Origin: Bacillota bacterium
GTDB lineage: Bacteria; Bacillota; Clostridia; Monoglobales; Firm-18
NCBI GenBank assembly: GCA_023228885.1
Contig: JALOAJ010000009.1
Coordinates: 14,221 to 78,220, forward strand
Length of the DNA stretch: 64,000 nucleotides
Direction: 5' to 3'
The stretch's first letter is position 1. Each line of letters starts with the position of its first letter. Both the position numbers and the translations under genes were made by a program. Below, piece after piece: positions 63,701 through 64,000 of the stretch. The notes under the pieces are model-generated. The model made no database searches. It saw nothing but the letters and a program-made list of their open reading frames with translations, and was not told where the DNA came from.

Positions 63701-64000
63701 CTGCGTCATAAATTGCGATGTAGTATGCAACCCTCTCCATTGCACCATCATCTTTCTAAATTCGGCAAAGAAGGTACCCTTTTCCCCTCGCTCCGGAATG
63801 TCAGGAAACACCCTTGTCGCATTATGATACACCCACTTAGCCCGGTCGCCGAAAAGCTCCCATTTAGAAAGTTTCGGTATAACAACCCGGTCTTTTTCAA
63901 ATTGGTCTTTAATTTCCCTTATGCGTTCCGGTGTAAGCATTTCAATGTCGTTGTCGAGGGAATAACGGATGTCAGTATTGTTTAAATCGGTTTCGGCTCT
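60800..64000 (-). CDS. giant phage-type polyvalent protein, N-terminus beyond window
   Basis: At least 1066 residues; the frame remains open to the last base, so ATG 63940 is internal. Blocks such as LNPLRTVKFGIRNFGGDIEP and FFVPFYSFTESNFKRY resemble the large polyvalent-protein-associated domain 38 found in virion-linked polyproteins of phages that infect gut Firmicutes. A hydrophobic stretch near ILRTLTLNIVGMLALLW suggests one membrane-penetrating helix. The linker TDIRYSLDND near the edge is of the kind that joins modules in such polyproteins. It ends 100 bases from the tRNA half, fitting the end of a prophage late operon. Function likely ejected internal protein; inference from memory of the family. 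Confidence 0.6.
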   Translation of the reverse strand, partial: RAETDLNNTDIRYSLDNDIEMLTPERIREIKDQFEKDRVVIPKLSKWELFGDRAKWVYHNATRVFPDIPERGEKGTFFAEFRKMMVQWRGLHTTSQFMTQYNLNEMTKDLSKLEFKTFSELVYFLDLQEEAKIQEERGYNEIFLPNEIQPAEVNAILAELEKETTPAVKKALEKRRKIWNELKEKYVALNGLIGFNTENRFMRENYYHHQVIEHMAKKQGEYRGGKGMEISAGRGWLKQRHGSTKAINTDFLAVEYKAMLQMQYDTYIANTWAKIAEQYDIKPKLEREAFEHNKSNLMEIIMNEAAKDSPDGQPVMIKKGGKLIPKSETYEQQQWYNKRIMLGFNGLFTLAKSGELPDFSGAYNDVINAFLEGNLDYVPQSILYKYIGELANYQLNENLTPVEEQAAISARTVLKYTSQKKAWIKGLLGDDYQTWETMIKHHEGYGVAQPRRGNYFYTKEVVAEDVFNNVVNEMVLNLIDGNAPGMTEDMKKLFAQHADTIRQIGAAYRQMVLPSEIIKTMEMVGNPKQLSDGAKLMRGLLTAWKGWATTLNPLRTVKFGIRNFGGDIEPVLTAKPQILKYTKQAVAEIYDAMRHQKYSSAFLEWTERGGYSSMIFANEMDREMQDKLFKHLKGKEGKSILNLPANIIEGYLNGVEWAHNFREAILRYAAYLYFRNELNKTGGVVADNVASNRFIVRGLKTVEDKAYQLSKDLLGAYDEINKLGQTLRQFFVPFYSFTESNFKRYKRMIENVLVSDDSISKKSAKLILRTLTLNIVGMLALLWSRTFKKDDDDKLPPSVRVRPHITLGSIGDNVYAFTRLGAFSEILEWFGLDDYKWDKGDIWEPLNQAFGMITPFLKLPIELTTGLNFYPEVTKPRAIRDKWYHFFNSWGVSQVYSKVTGKPSRGYGDIVENAFLYKYDYKESAYFEMQDRKREFQKQKDTAIYRPDEKSNALYYMKLAIRYGDKKAALKYLDKYFENGGTGKGVNQSFTMLNPMYGFTGKDTMEKGEQFVKTLSDNEKDKLKIAIDYYENELKLPVTVTELLKKKDITNEQAKNVLKKYINSKM

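Overview
The window looks like a chromosome segment of a Gram-positive, AT-rich anaerobe of the Clostridia. The signs are purine-rich ribosome-binding sites, SLH-domain surface proteins, lipoprotein-dependent LplABC-type sugar importers, AraC regulators with two membrane segments, a T-box leader, and a clostridial-type mobilizable element. The carbohydrate genes resemble what pectin-degrading, SLH-rich gut Clostridia carry. This placement is an inference; no rRNA or marker gene is present to confirm it.

Region 1 (1-37.5 kb) is a polysaccharide-use region built from two related operons, both read leftward. Operon A (17.7 to 3.1 kb) runs: SLH anchor, large surface protein, SGNH/SASA-type acetylesterase, fibronectin/CBM-like protein, sugar-binding lipoprotein, two permeases, GH28-type hydrolase. 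It ends at a strong hairpin, and an AraC-type regulator and a truncated secreted protein follow. Operon B (32.7 to 19.2 kb) repeats the plan: discoidin+SLH anchor, large surface protein, beta-helix hydrolase, two sugar-binding lipoproteins, AraC-type regulator. Its missing permeases lie in a divergent operon (33.0-35.9 kb) behind a UroD-like methyltransferase, followed by a discoidin protein. The two divergent promoters carry the same 12-bp element over their -35 boxes. No ATPase gene is present, so a shared ATPase encoded elsewhere is likely. Between the operons (17.9-19.2 kb) lies a graveyard with a stalk-domain fragment, an aminoglycoside adenylyltransferase fragment and an IS110 remnant.

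Region 2 (37.6-44.9 kb) holds a transposase remnant, two small genes (one for a membrane protein) and a 1945-residue secreted GLUG-repeat protein with recent 99-bp internal duplications.

Region 3 (44.9-60.6 kb) is mobile DNA. It has two XRE-regulator/large-serine-recombinase pairs facing each other tail to tail, a highly structured 300-bp non-coding stretch, an archaeal-type valyl-tRNA synthetase under T-box control, and a leader-attenuated operon. That operon encodes a frameshifted RsgA-like GTPase, two GNAT acetyltransferases and a GNAT-nucleotidyltransferase fusion. A DUF6076-like gene, a candidate oriT, a MobV relaxase and a 52-residue protein follow. The cargo all points at translation or at ribosome-targeting drugs, and is the best candidate for an undescribed system.

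Region 4 (60.65-64 kb) starts with the 3' half of a tRNA-Lys gene, a likely attachment site, followed by the end of a giant phage-type polyvalent protein. This is probably the edge of a prophage that continues beyond the window.
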